Source of the DNA: an uncultured Victivallis sp.
GTDB taxonomy: Bacteria > Verrucomicrobiota > Lentisphaeria > Victivallales > Victivallaceae
Direction of reading: 5' to 3'
DNA length: 64,000 nucleotides
Assembly: GCA_944389815.1 (NCBI GenBank)
Contig: CALXNS010000017.1
Location: forward strand, 1 to 64,000
Shown: positions 28,673 to 37,411 of the stretch, in pieces
Layout of the letters: each line of letters begins with the position of its first letter
How positions within the stretch are numbered: position 1 is the stretch's first letter
Notes under the pieces: model-generated
What the model was told of the DNA's origin: nothing
What the model saw: the letters and a program-made list of their open reading frames with translations, nothing else
The model's database searches: none
Translations under genes and position numbers: made by a program

Positions 28673-29491
28673 CTACCTGATGTGAGGCTGAAGTCGATAA
28701 TATTCTCCCTCCAACCGAATCATGGCAAATTCAGCAATTTCACGCGGTTCGAAAAATTCCTCGGAAAACACATCCAGATACGCCGTCCGTTTCCGCCGGT
28801 CGAACCGCATCGCCAGAAAACCTCCCGAAAGCGGCAGCAATCCGGCGGCCCGGTCTTCATCAAATCGATCCAGCCGCCACCGCCCCGGCGTCTGATGCGG
28901 CAGCAGCGTCGCGGCGAAATCCATCGCGAACGCTTCGATTCCGACGGCGTCGTCCAACACTGCCGAACGACAGCAGTAGACATCGACACACGCCGAAATC
29001 GCCGCCGCACGGGTCGATTCAAACCGCGCCCGCCACGAGAGCGAATAACGAAACTCCCGTCCTTCGGTTACCGGAACCAGCCGCTCCACGCCGTTGTTTC
29101 CGACAATCCCGCGATTCATCATGCTGGAAACGATCCACTGTCCGGCATGAAGACCGTCACGGATCTCCGCAATCGCCCGGTCGAAATCAACCGAATCGCC
29201 ACAGGTGAAAAGATCAACCGCCGCATAATCGTGTTCCGGCCAGGCGTGCACGGCGAAATGCGACTCCGATATCACCACCACACCGCTTACGCCCTGCGGT
29301 TCGAACGCGTGAAATACCGCATCCACCACCGTCGCCCCGGAACGCTCCGCCGCAGTGAGAAACACCTGTTTCACCTGCTCTACGTCCGCGAGAATTCCTG
29401 GATCACAATCGTAAAATTCAACCGTCATATCACGGCCAAGCGCCAGACCGGGCGCATCATGATGCCCGGCCATCGATCTATTATCAGACAT
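28673..29491 (-). CDS. speD: S-adenosylmethionine decarboxylase proenzyme, two-lobed
   Basis: Makes decarboxylated AdoMet for spermidine synthesis using a self-generated pyruvoyl group. The N-terminal half has the bacterial SpeD core SESHFAVHAWPEHD. Ser 77 is the pyruvoyl precursor after Glu 76, and His 82 and Cys 97 occupy the +5 and +20 positions expected from the Thermotoga enzyme. Classical SpeD of this class is about 120-140 residues, but this protein has 272. The second half (GGFLAMRFDRRKRTAYLDVFSEEFF) looks like a degenerate second SpeD lobe without the Glu-Ser cleavage site. It would therefore resemble an intramolecular heterodimer. AGAGGAG precedes the ATG. No speE is visible in the window. 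Confidence 0.9.
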   Translation of the reverse strand: MSDNRSMAGHHDAPGLALGRDMTVEFYDCDPGILADVEQVKQVFLTAAERSGATVVDAVFHAFEPQGVSGVVVISESHFAVHAWPEHDYAAVDLFTCGDSVDFDRAIAEIRDGLHAGQWIVSSMMNRGIVGNNGVERLVPVTEGREFRYSLSWRARFESTRAAAISACVDVYCCRSAVLDDAVGIEAFAMDFAATLLPHQTPGRWRLDRFDEDRAAGLLPLSGGFLAMRFDRRKRTAYLDVFSEEFFEPREIAEFAMIRLEGEYYRLQPHIR

Positions 29492-29536
29492 TTTTTCTCG
29501 GGCTCCTCTTTCCCGATTCCATTTCCCGGTTCAACT

Positions 29537-31165
29537 TCAACGCTGCTGGAAGAAGGATTGATCGAAACGACTCCGGGAAAGAATCTGCTCCCAGAATCCG
29601 CTGAGCGCCAACTCGGAACGATATCTCCGATAACTCTCAGTATATTTTTCGCGTTCCTCCGCGAATTTCGCCATATCCGCCGGTATGCGTTTCTCCAATT
29701 CCACCAGAAGCGCGCCGTCCGCGGTGTCGCGCGCAACCGATATCGCCCCGGGACGCAGCATCGTCGCCAGATCCATGATCGTGAAGTTCTCGTACGAAAG
29801 CGTGTTCATCGACAATTCCAACGTCTTGAACTTGCAGTTCTTGAGCTCCGAAAACGCTTTCGCGCGCGCCGCCGGATCCGTGATCTTCGCCAACTGCGCG
29901 GAAGCTTTTGCCGCCGCCTCGCGCGCCGCGGTGATCGCAGCGTATTGCATGTAATCCTCGTTGACCTCCTTCGCCACCTCGTTGAAGGTCGCCGGACGCT
30001 CCGCAACCTTGCTCACCGCCAATCCCACATAAGCGGCGTTGTCCGTGGCAACCGCATTGGTCACCGGACTGGCGTCGTAGGTTTCACTGAGTTGGCGAAC
30101 CAGCTCCGCAGATGAGACTCCACCAACGCCTGCCGCATCGAAATCCACGGTCCCGCCGTCAATCACCTTGCCCTGATTTTCTGCGGCAAGCCTGCGGAAG
30201 GTCGCAATTTGCTCCGCCGAATCCTGCCCGTCCATCGCCTCATAGGCGGCGGCGGCGAAATCCGAGGCCCGGCGCAGCGCACCTTCACGCATCCCATTCT
30301 CGATGAAGAGCTTTTTCACCTCTCCGGCTACGGCGCTGTATTCCGGAAGCTTGCTGTCTCCAACCTTCATGAAACGACCGATGTTCGCAGTGAAGAACTT
30401 CTCCAGATTCTCCTCCGTCGCCGCCTTCTCCGCCGATGCACGATACGGTTCGAACGGAAACTCCACCAGAAGCGACGTCACCTTCCCGGAAATCCGGTAC
30501 GATGCGCCATTCTCCTCGAAGAATCGTTTCAACCCGGCCGCATCCGGTTTGACCGACGCACGGAAATCCGCCCCGGTGAACTCCGCCACTTTCACAACGT
30601 AACCCACGTTGAATCTGCGGTAATAATTCTCCACCTCCGCCGGGGAAACGATCGCCCCGGCACCGATCGTCGAAATCAGCTTCTGAATCGTCAACACATC
30701 ACGGTACGCGGCAATCACGTCCGCTTCACTGATTCCGCTGCGGCGGAACATTTTCATCTCATCCTGATAACGATCCATGCTGAATGTTCCGTTCTCCAGA
30801 AAACTGGGGCATTGCTTCATCAGATCCGCCACCTCCTTGTCACCGGCGGTCACTCCCATACGCTCGGCCGCGCGCAGAATGCAGATGTCGCCGAAAATCT
30901 GTTCCGGCCCCGGTTCCCGACTCATCCCCTGATTGAGCATGTTGAAGATTTCCAGACTCCGAGCCATGTCCCGAAAATCGCCATAAGTCACCTTTTCGCC
31001 GCAAGTCTCCCCGATCGAGAGATTTTCCGGGTTCGAGAACATGTCCAGACCGAACTGACCCGGCGTGAGAAAACCCATGAACGATACGATAATCACCACC
31101 GTGAACGCCCCGAACAGCCAGCGGTGGTGACGGTGGAACATGGAATTGAGTTTCTTGATAATCAT
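29537..31165 (-). CDS. PpiD/SurA-like periplasmic folding chaperone
   Basis: Inner-membrane-anchored protein of about 542 residues. A short cytoplasmic basic N-terminus (HRHHRW) is followed by one membrane segment, LFGAFTVVIIVSFMGFL, and a long periplasmic part. The segment near residues 60-200 (ILRAAERMGVTAGDKEVADLM) matches the SurA-type N-terminal chaperone domain. The PPIase region is divergent, and I do not see a confident parvulin core. ATG 31165 is preferred to 31174 because GGAAGG sits 9 bases ahead of it. It lies between cdaR and speD on the same strand. Confidence 0.72.
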   Translation of the reverse strand: MIIKKLNSMFHRHHRWLFGAFTVVIIVSFMGFLTPGQFGLDMFSNPENLSIGETCGEKVTYGDFRDMARSLEIFNMLNQGMSREPGPEQIFGDICILRAAERMGVTAGDKEVADLMKQCPSFLENGTFSMDRYQDEMKMFRRSGISEADVIAAYRDVLTIQKLISTIGAGAIVSPAEVENYYRRFNVGYVVKVAEFTGADFRASVKPDAAGLKRFFEENGASYRISGKVTSLLVEFPFEPYRASAEKAATEENLEKFFTANIGRFMKVGDSKLPEYSAVAGEVKKLFIENGMREGALRRASDFAAAAYEAMDGQDSAEQIATFRRLAAENQGKVIDGGTVDFDAAGVGGVSSAELVRQLSETYDASPVTNAVATDNAAYVGLAVSKVAERPATFNEVAKEVNEDYMQYAAITAAREAAAKASAQLAKITDPAARAKAFSELKNCKFKTLELSMNTLSYENFTIMDLATMLRPGAISVARDTADGALLVELEKRIPADMAKFAEEREKYTESYRRYRSELALSGFWEQILSRSRFDQSFFQQR

Positions 31166-31191
31166 CGGCTGCATCCTTCCCTGTTATTTCT

Positions 31192-32160
31192 TTATTTCGT
31201 GATCTTCACTTGAATTTCTTCCGGATAAATCGACCGCACATCAATCCGGTCGCCTTTCACATAACATTTCACCGCCACCGTGTAAACCCCCGGTTCCGTC
31301 AATCCGGCCAGATCCAGGTAGGGCTTCACCTCTTCCCGCGGCAATTCCGACACGGTCTGCTCCAGGCCGCTCACCGTCACTTCCACACGGCTCGCGCCAA
31401 GCAGCTCCACCCGCGGCAACCGTTCCGCCCCGGGCTCGATCAACAGTCCCACCGGAAGCGCCTTGAACGTTCGCGACGCCACGTTTTTCACGATATCCAC
31501 CTGCACGGTCACCCGCGTCGGCAACGAAATCACTCCCGCCGGAACTTTGAGCGATGCGGTGTATTCAAACGACTCCGTCACCGACGGATCCAGTTTCACC
31601 GGCAATGTCGAAATCTGTTCGAGATCGTTGATCAACTGTTCCGGCCCGGTCAGCTGCACTTCACTCGGGATGCAACGAACTTCGCCGACCGTATAATCAC
31701 GTGACAGATTTTCCGACTCCAGCACCGCACGAACCGTGGCGTTCCGGCTCTTCCGACGCTGCAGATTCAGCACCAGTTCCTGTTCGCCCGGGTCTATCGC
31801 CACCACGCGAACTCCTTTCTTCCGAAAAAGTTCCGGCGTCAGATGCACCGTGTACGGCTGCCCCGCGACAAAATTCTTGTAACTTACCGGAACCGTGACG
31901 CGAAGATCGTTCCCGGTCAAATTCTTCATCATCAATTTGCTCGCCCGAACCGTAACTGTAATGTGATGCGCCTGCGGCTCCATATCGATCAATTCCGGCG
32001 GCAGCGCAATCTCCACCGGAACCCCGCTGATCCGCTGCTCCTCGGCCAATTTTTCCTCCACGCCCAAATAGACCATCAACGCAAATCCGAGCGCTATCAA
32101 TTTGCGCCAGAAATCACGCCGGACCAATGAAATCAACCAGGAGAGACACTTATTCCACAT
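31192..32160 (-). CDS. cdaR: YbbR-domain protein, CdaA regulator
   Basis: Single-pass membrane protein with an N-terminal TM helix (FWRKLIALGFALMVYLGV) and about three extracytoplasmic YbbR repeats, recognisable from PVEI, VTVRASKLMMKNL, PSEVQLTGPEQLIND and SRVEVTVSGLEQTV. In Firmicutes CdaR binds and modulates the membrane diadenylate cyclase CdaA. The preceding gene is cdaA, and the two overlap by 11 bases. The open frame extends 30 codons further, but ATG 32160 has AAGGAGA at 6 bases and gives a normal N-terminus. Confidence 0.85.
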   Translation of the reverse strand: MWNKCLSWLISLVRRDFWRKLIALGFALMVYLGVEEKLAEEQRISGVPVEIALPPELIDMEPQAHHITVTVRASKLMMKNLTGNDLRVTVPVSYKNFVAGQPYTVHLTPELFRKKGVRVVAIDPGEQELVLNLQRRKSRNATVRAVLESENLSRDYTVGEVRCIPSEVQLTGPEQLINDLEQISTLPVKLDPSVTESFEYTASLKVPAGVISLPTRVTVQVDIVKNVASRTFKALPVGLLIEPGAERLPRVELLGASRVEVTVSGLEQTVSELPREEVKPYLDLAGLTEPGVYTVAVKCYVKGDRIDVRSIYPEEIQVKITK

Positions 32161-33022
32161 CGCGCTTCTCCTTTCGCGTACCCGCTTCCGATGATAATCC
32201 GTCCGCTTCCGCCTCGAACATCTGTACCGTCTCGGCCAGGTCACTTTCATCCTGTTCCTGAATCAACAAACGTTCAAGCAGCTCCTCCAACTCCTCCACC
32301 GAAAGATCCCGGTGCAGAACACCACGACAGGCAATGCTGATCGAACCGGTCTCTTCCGACACCACGATCGTCACCGCATCAGTTTCCTCGGAGATTCCAA
32401 GCGCCGCCCGGTGGCGCGTACCGAGACGACGGGAAATGTTCTCCGCACGCGTCAACGGCAAAATCGCACGCGCAGCCACAATCCGGTCGTCACGCACGAT
32501 CACCGCACCGTCGTGCAGCGGGGAATTCGGATAGAATATCGACTCCAGCACCATCGCGTTCACCTTGATATCCACCCGGATCGAATCGTCCACGATCGCC
32601 TGCATTCCGATTCGCCGTTCGACCACCATCAGCGCTCCGCATTTCCGACGCGACATGTTTCCTGCGGCCGTCACCAGTTCGCCGATCACCTCGCGCCGCC
32701 GTTTGCCGCGCCAGATCGTGAAACTACCCAGCTGCGCAAAAGCGCGGCGCAGTTCCGGCTGGAAAATAATGAACAGCGCCGGCCCGATCGTCACCCACAA
32801 CCCTTCCAGCAGCCAGCTGATCACTTCCAATTGCAACCGGTACGAGAGCAGCGACAGCACCAGAAGTAGCACCATCATCCCCGCCAGAACATACGAGCCG
32901 CGCGAGCCGCGCAGATAATAAAGCGTCTTGTATATCAGTACCGTCAATAAACCGATCTCTACAAGCGGACGAAAACCGTTCCAGAACGTCTCCGCCGTAT
33001 CAAACCAGAAAGGCATGTCCAT
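32150..33022 (-). CDS. cdaA: Membrane diadenylate cyclase CdaA
   Basis: Synthesises c-di-AMP from two ATP. Three membrane helices lie in residues 15-85, followed by the DAC domain. The catalytic DGA is in SPLHDGAVIV, and GTRHRAALG provides the RHR motif. The C-terminal tail after residue 245 is acidic (ELEELLERLLIQEQDESDL). Together with folP and cdaR it forms a tight operon; folP stops 3 bases before the ATG. c-di-AMP normally controls potassium and osmolyte balance and envelope stress, but no obvious c-di-AMP effector gene lies in this window. Confidence 0.94.
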   Translation of the reverse strand: MDMPFWFDTAETFWNGFRPLVEIGLLTVLIYKTLYYLRGSRGSYVLAGMMVLLLVLSLLSYRLQLEVISWLLEGLWVTIGPALFIIFQPELRRAFAQLGSFTIWRGKRRREVIGELVTAAGNMSRRKCGALMVVERRIGMQAIVDDSIRVDIKVNAMVLESIFYPNSPLHDGAVIVRDDRIVAARAILPLTRAENISRRLGTRHRAALGISEETDAVTIVVSEETGSISIACRGVLHRDLSVEELEELLERLLIQEQDESDLAETVQMFEAEADGLSSEAGTRKEKRDVE

Positions 33023-33025
33023 CGC

Positions 33026-33865
33026 TCATTTCCCTTCCCGGAGTTTCCTGTGCACCAGCAAGGCGTCGCGCACCTGCCGCACATCGTGAACACGAAGAAT
33101 TTCCACTCCGGCGTCGGCCAGATGCATCACCCCGGCCAACGTCCCGCCCAGACGCATACGTGGTTCCTTTTGATCCAGAAATGCGCCGAGAAACGATTTC
33201 CGCGAGATTCCCGCCAATACCGGACCCAGCGTGCGGAACGCCCCAATCTCACGCAACAGCGTCCAATCCTGTTCCGGCGTCTTGGCGAAACCGATTCCCG
33301 GATCATAAATGAGATTCGTTTCCGGCATCCCGGCCGCCTTCGCCTGTGCCGCCGCCGCGGACAATTCCCGCTTCACGTCGGCGACCACGCCTCCGCCATA
33401 CACGCAGAATTCCGCCTGACGCATATTCTCCGGCGTCCCGCGCGAATGACAGAGCACCAGCGCCGCGCCGTATTCCGCCGCGGTTCGCGCGAGTGCCGGA
33501 TCGTACCGGAGCAGCGAAACATCATTGATGATTTCCACCCCCTGATCCAATACCGCACGCGCCACCGCGCTTTTGCGGGTATCGACGCTGAGCACCACGC
33601 CGGGCCGGAGGCGCTTCAATTCCCCTACCAGCGGCACAATCCGTTCCAACTCTTCCGCAACCGGAATTTCCCGTGCCGCCGGACGGGTCGATTCCCCTCC
33701 CACATCCAGAAGGTCGGCCCCGTCGTCCAGCAATCGGAGTGCGCGGTCAAGCGCATCGGACGACGACGACGAACTCCCCTCGCTGAAGGAGTCGCCGGTC
33801 GCGTTGACGATCCCCATCAACAGCGGCCGATTATAACTCTGCCGGAACCGGTTGAATTCAAACAT
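33026..33865 (-). CDS. folP: Dihydropteroate synthase
   Basis: Condenses p-aminobenzoate with hydroxymethyl-dihydropterin pyrophosphate in folate synthesis. LLMGIVNATGDSFSEG corresponds to the pterin-binding signature MGILNVTPDSFS, with Ala and Gly replacing Val and Pro. DVGGESTRP and SVDTRKSAVA are intact, and SRKSFLG carries the pyrophosphate-binding Lys. A run of six serines after SEG is unusual in this loop. ATG 33865 with CGGAGAA upstream is preferred to GTG 33901. The folP-cdaA adjacency is also common in Bacteroidota. Confidence 0.94.
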   Translation of the reverse strand: MFEFNRFRQSYNRPLLMGIVNATGDSFSEGSSSSSSDALDRALRLLDDGADLLDVGGESTRPAAREIPVAEELERIVPLVGELKRLRPGVVLSVDTRKSAVARAVLDQGVEIINDVSLLRYDPALARTAAEYGAALVLCHSRGTPENMRQAEFCVYGGGVVADVKRELSAAAAQAKAAGMPETNLIYDPGIGFAKTPEQDWTLLREIGAFRTLGPVLAGISRKSFLGAFLDQKEPRMRLGGTLAGVMHLADAGVEILRVHDVRQVRDALLVHRKLREGK

Positions 33866-33928
33866 GCCGTTTTCTCCGAGCCGGAAATTCGCTGCTGTCA
33901 CAGAACGAACTATCCGGGGGGTGATTTT

Positions 33929-36604
33929 TTATTCTTCGTTCCCGTCCGTTTCACCCGGTGCCGCAACGTCCTCCGCCACCGGCGCCGGATTTTCCGCCGG
34001 CGAAACAGGTGTCGATTCCGTATCGACCGTCGCATCGCCTGCTGCACCGTTCTCCGCATTGTGCTCCCGGCCTTCCACTTCGATGAGCTTGGCCACGCCG
34101 GTGATCCGGTCGCCGGGGTTGAGGTTCATGATCCGAACGCCCTTCGATGCCCGGCCGACCCGCCGGATTTCGTCCGCGGGAATCCGCACCAGCTGGCCGC
34201 GCTCGGTCGTCAGGAGAATTTCATCGCCTTCGGTGATCTGCACCACGCTCAGAACATGTTCTCCCTCCCGCAGCCGGATGTTCACCACCCCTTTCGCGCC
34301 GCGGTTGGTCTTGCGGTAGGTGCTCACGTACGAACGCTTGCCCATGCCGCCGTCGGTCACGACCAGCACCTCAGGGCCGCTGCCGTAAACCGGCGCCTCG
34401 TCGTCAACATTTTCCACGGAAATTCCTTCGGCGTCGGCTTCCTCGTCGGAAATAACCTCGTCATAAAGGTGTTCCCGGATGATTTCCAAACTCACCACCG
34501 AATCCCCCGGGATCTTGAACCGCATCCCGGTCACGCCGCGCGCGGTCCGCCCCATCGGACGGATCTGTTCGTCGTCCTGATCGAAGAGACAGGCCATGCC
34601 GAGCCGGGTCGAAAGCAATATTTCATTGCCGTTCTCGCTGATGCCGGCGCCGATGAGATCGTCGTCATCCTCGATGACCAGTGCCCGCAGCCCGGTTCGA
34701 CGCAGATTGCGGAAGAGCGCAAGTTCGCTCTTTTTGATGTAACCGTTGCGGGAAGCCATCACGATGTATTTATTCGGGTCGTCGAATTCGTCCGGCCGCA
34801 CCGTCAGCATCGCGCAGATCTTTTCGCCGGGTTCGACTTTGATCATATTGACGATCGCCCGTCCCTTGCCGGTGCGCGACCCCTCCGGAATTTCGTACAC
34901 GTTGAGCCAGTACATGAAACCGCGGTCGGTGAAGAAGAAGATCAGATCGTGACTGTCGGCATTGAAGAGATGTTCGACATGATCCTCCTCTCTGGTCTCC
35001 ATGCCGATGATCCCCTTACCGCCGCGGTGCTGCGTCCGGTAGGTGTCCGCGGGAACGCGCTTGATGTAACCGGTGTTCGACACGGTAATCACGCAGCTGT
35101 GGCGCGGAATGAGATCGGCGATGTTGAGATCCGAATCGTCCATGGTGATCTCCGTCCGGCGCGGATCGGCGTATTTCTCCTTGATTGCGAGCAGTTCGCT
35201 CTTGATGACGCCGATCCGCATCTCCCGGCTGGCGACGAGTGCGCGAAGATATTCGATCCGCTTCATGAGTTCCTCGAATTCCGCCTTCAGCACTTCGATG
35301 GCCAATCCGGTCAATTGATGCAGCCGCATATCGAGAATCGCGTCGGCCTGAAGCTGGGTGAATTCAAACCGCGCTATCAAATTGGCCGAAGCATCCTGGC
35401 GGCTGCGCGACTCGCGGATGATCTGAACGACTTCATCGATATTGGCCAGCGCCTTCATCAATCCTTCGAGGATGTGAGCCCGGGCCTCGGCCTTCTTGAG
35501 ATCGAATATCGACCGGCGCAACACCACTTCCAGCCGATGATCGATATACGCCTGCAAAACCTGAGGCAGATTCATCGTCCGGGGGCGGTTGTGGTCGACC
35601 ACGAGCATCGTGCAGCCGAAGGAGGTTTCGAGCAGCGTGTGGGCGAAGAGCTGATTGAGCACCACGCTGGCCATCGCCCCGCGCTTGACTTCGACGACGA
35701 TCCGCATACCGGTACGGTTGCTGGTTTCGTCGCGCAGTCCGGAGATGCCGGTGATGCGTTTTTCATTGACCAGTTCGGCGATTTTCTTGACCAGCTGTTC
35801 CTTGCAGACCGCGTAGGGAATTTCGGAAATGATGATCTGTTCGCGGCCGTCTTTTTCGACGATGTCGGCGCGGGAGCGGATCTTGACGCTGCCGTGCCCG
35901 GTCTGATAAAATTGCCGCAGCGAATATTTTCCACGGATGATCGCTCCGGTCGGAAAATCCGGTCCCGGAAGATATTCCATCAATTCGTCGACCGTCGCCT
36001 TGGGATTGTCCAGCAGGCAGACGGTTGCGTCGATCACTTCACCGAGGTTGTGCGGCGGGATATTCGTCGCCATGCCGACGCCGATGCCGGTGGTACCGTT
36101 GACCAGCAGCTGCGGAAACGCCGCAGGCAGCACTTCCGGCTCGGTCTCCGACTCGTCGAAGTTGGGGATCATGTTGACGGTATCCTTTTCGATATCGCCC
36201 AGCAGTTCCTCGGCCAATCGTTCCATCCGGCACTCGGTGTAACGGCTCGCCGCGGCGGGGTCGCCGTCGATATTCCCGAAATTGCCCTGACCTTCGACCA
36301 GCGGCATGCGCATGGAGAAATCCTGAGCCAGCCGCACCAGCGCGTCATAAATCGCCGCATCGCCGTGCGGGTGGTATTTTCCCATGACTTCGCCGACGAC
36401 GCGGGCGCATTTGACCGTGGCGTGCGACTTGGTCAATCCGAGCTGCCGCATCGCGTAGAGAATGCGGCGGTTCACCGGCTTCAAGCCGTCGCGCACATCG
36501 GGAATTGCACGCCCGACGTTGACGCTCAAGGAATACTGCAGATACGCAGTATGCATGATATCTTCAATATTAACCGGAATATCCCGATTCCCAAGTTCGC
36601 TCAT
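33929..36604 (-). CDS. gyrA: DNA gyrase subunit A
   Basis: Breakage-reunion subunit of gyrase, which introduces negative supercoils. The winged-helix domain has GLKPVNRRILYAM, and Tyr 122 in AASRYTE is the catalytic nucleophile. HPHGDAAIYD shows Ala at position 83 and Asp at 87 in E. coli numbering, which coincides here. The C-terminal beta-pinwheel contains QHRGGKG, the GyrA box that distinguishes gyrase from topoisomerase IV. The last 50 or so residues are an acidic low-complexity tail. It has a near-consensus promoter and no gyrB partner nearby. Confidence 0.96.
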   Translation of the reverse strand: MSELGNRDIPVNIEDIMHTAYLQYSLSVNVGRAIPDVRDGLKPVNRRILYAMRQLGLTKSHATVKCARVVGEVMGKYHPHGDAAIYDALVRLAQDFSMRMPLVEGQGNFGNIDGDPAAASRYTECRMERLAEELLGDIEKDTVNMIPNFDESETEPEVLPAAFPQLLVNGTTGIGVGMATNIPPHNLGEVIDATVCLLDNPKATVDELMEYLPGPDFPTGAIIRGKYSLRQFYQTGHGSVKIRSRADIVEKDGREQIIISEIPYAVCKEQLVKKIAELVNEKRITGISGLRDETSNRTGMRIVVEVKRGAMASVVLNQLFAHTLLETSFGCTMLVVDHNRPRTMNLPQVLQAYIDHRLEVVLRRSIFDLKKAEARAHILEGLMKALANIDEVVQIIRESRSRQDASANLIARFEFTQLQADAILDMRLHQLTGLAIEVLKAEFEELMKRIEYLRALVASREMRIGVIKSELLAIKEKYADPRRTEITMDDSDLNIADLIPRHSCVITVSNTGYIKRVPADTYRTQHRGGKGIIGMETREEDHVEHLFNADSHDLIFFFTDRGFMYWLNVYEIPEGSRTGKGRAIVNMIKVEPGEKICAMLTVRPDEFDDPNKYIVMASRNGYIKKSELALFRNLRRTGLRALVIEDDDDLIGAGISENGNEILLSTRLGMACLFDQDDEQIRPMGRTARGVTGMRFKIPGDSVVSLEIIREHLYDEVISDEEADAEGISVENVDDEAPVYGSGPEVLVVTDGGMGKRSYVSTYRKTNRGAKGVVNIRLREGEHVLSVVQITEGDEILLTTERGQLVRIPADEIRRVGRASKGVRIMNLNPGDRITGVAKLIEVEGREHNAENGAAGDATVDTESTPVSPAENPAPVAEDVAAPGETDGNEE

Positions 36605-36698
36605 CTTTCTTTCCCAGCCGTTATATAATAGAAATTATTTGTTCGTATATTTTCACAATGCGCTCCGCGCATCGGCCCCGATGGTCCTAAAATAGCGT

Positions 36699-36727
36699 AA
36701 TATACCACGGCGGAGCGGCTTTAACAA
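36699..36727 (-). promoter_or_regulatory. Sigma-70-type promoter of gyrA
   Basis: On the minus strand TTGTTA (36722-36727) and TATATT (36699-36704) are separated by 17 bases. The leader would be about 90 bases. The spacer is GC-rich, as is usual for supercoiling-sensitive gyr promoters in other bacteria, but that link is inference. Confidence 0.65.
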
Positions 36728-36780
36728 GCATTCAAGCAGAAAAAATTGCCCTAAAAAGCATCTTTTTCCCCCTCGGGAAA

Positions 36781-37395
36781 TCAGCGTGACAGTTTATGAA
36801 AATCGAGGAGGGAGTTCAGCCAGTTGTTCAGCGTCTTCCAATAAGTTTCCGGCACTGCGGGCAGGCGGGAATTTTCGACGCCGGCGGCGACGAGATTTTC
36901 GAGGAAATCGTTCTGTTCGGGTGAAGTTGCCTCAGGCAGCAGGCCGTTTTCATAAAGATAAGTGACTTTCAGGACGACCGCGCTCTGTTCGAGGGTCCAT
37001 TTTCCGCTGACCTCTTCGCGGATCGAAAGCTGAACCAAAATGGAACGCAATGCGTCGTAGGTGTAGGGCAGCGGCACACCCGCGACGGCGTTTTTGAGCA
37101 GAAATCCTCCGATCCGCCCGGCAAAGCGGAAGTTGCGCAGATCCGCCGCAACCGCGTCGAACGACGTCGCAAGTTCCAGCTGCCGCGCCGTGTGCAGTTC
37201 GGAGTTCCCGCTCTCCTCGAACTCAACCTCCAGCTCACGGAAGAGATCCGCTGCCGGAAAATTTTTCCCCGAAAGGCGCAGTGCGCCGTTGGCCACCAGC
37301 GACAACTTCCCGTAGTCCGGAGAGATCCCGGAGAGCAACAGCGCATGTTCCTTGTACGGCTGTTTGGACAGCACGATCATCTGCGTAGAGATCAT
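36781..37395 (-). CDS. recO: DNA repair protein RecO, short form
   Basis: Recombination mediator that works with RecR to load RecA on SSB-coated DNA. The N-terminal OB-fold start (IVLSKQPYKEHALLLSGIS, DYGKLSLVANGAL) is characteristic. The helical C-terminal part follows, without the four-Cys zinc site present in many RecO proteins. At 204 residues it is shorter than the usual 230-260. ATG 37395 with GGAGAA at 6 bases is chosen over the longer frame. It follows gatB by 16 bases and is probably cotranscribed with it. Confidence 0.82.
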   Translation of the reverse strand: MISTQMIVLSKQPYKEHALLLSGISPDYGKLSLVANGALRLSGKNFPAADLFRELEVEFEESGNSELHTARQLELATSFDAVAADLRNFRFAGRIGGFLLKNAVAGVPLPYTYDALRSILVQLSIREEVSGKWTLEQSAVVLKVTYLYENGLLPEATSPEQNDFLENLVAAGVENSRLPAVPETYWKTLNNWLNSLLDFHKLSR

Positions 37396-37411
37396 CGAAT
37401 TCTCCGGAAAC

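Noticed and set aside
33050-36628. 1,192-codon open frame antisense to gyrA
   Set aside because: It mirrors a conserved gyrA with intact motifs. Its translation is rich in His, Arg and Asp and has no recognisable domain, as expected of a GC-rich antisense frame.
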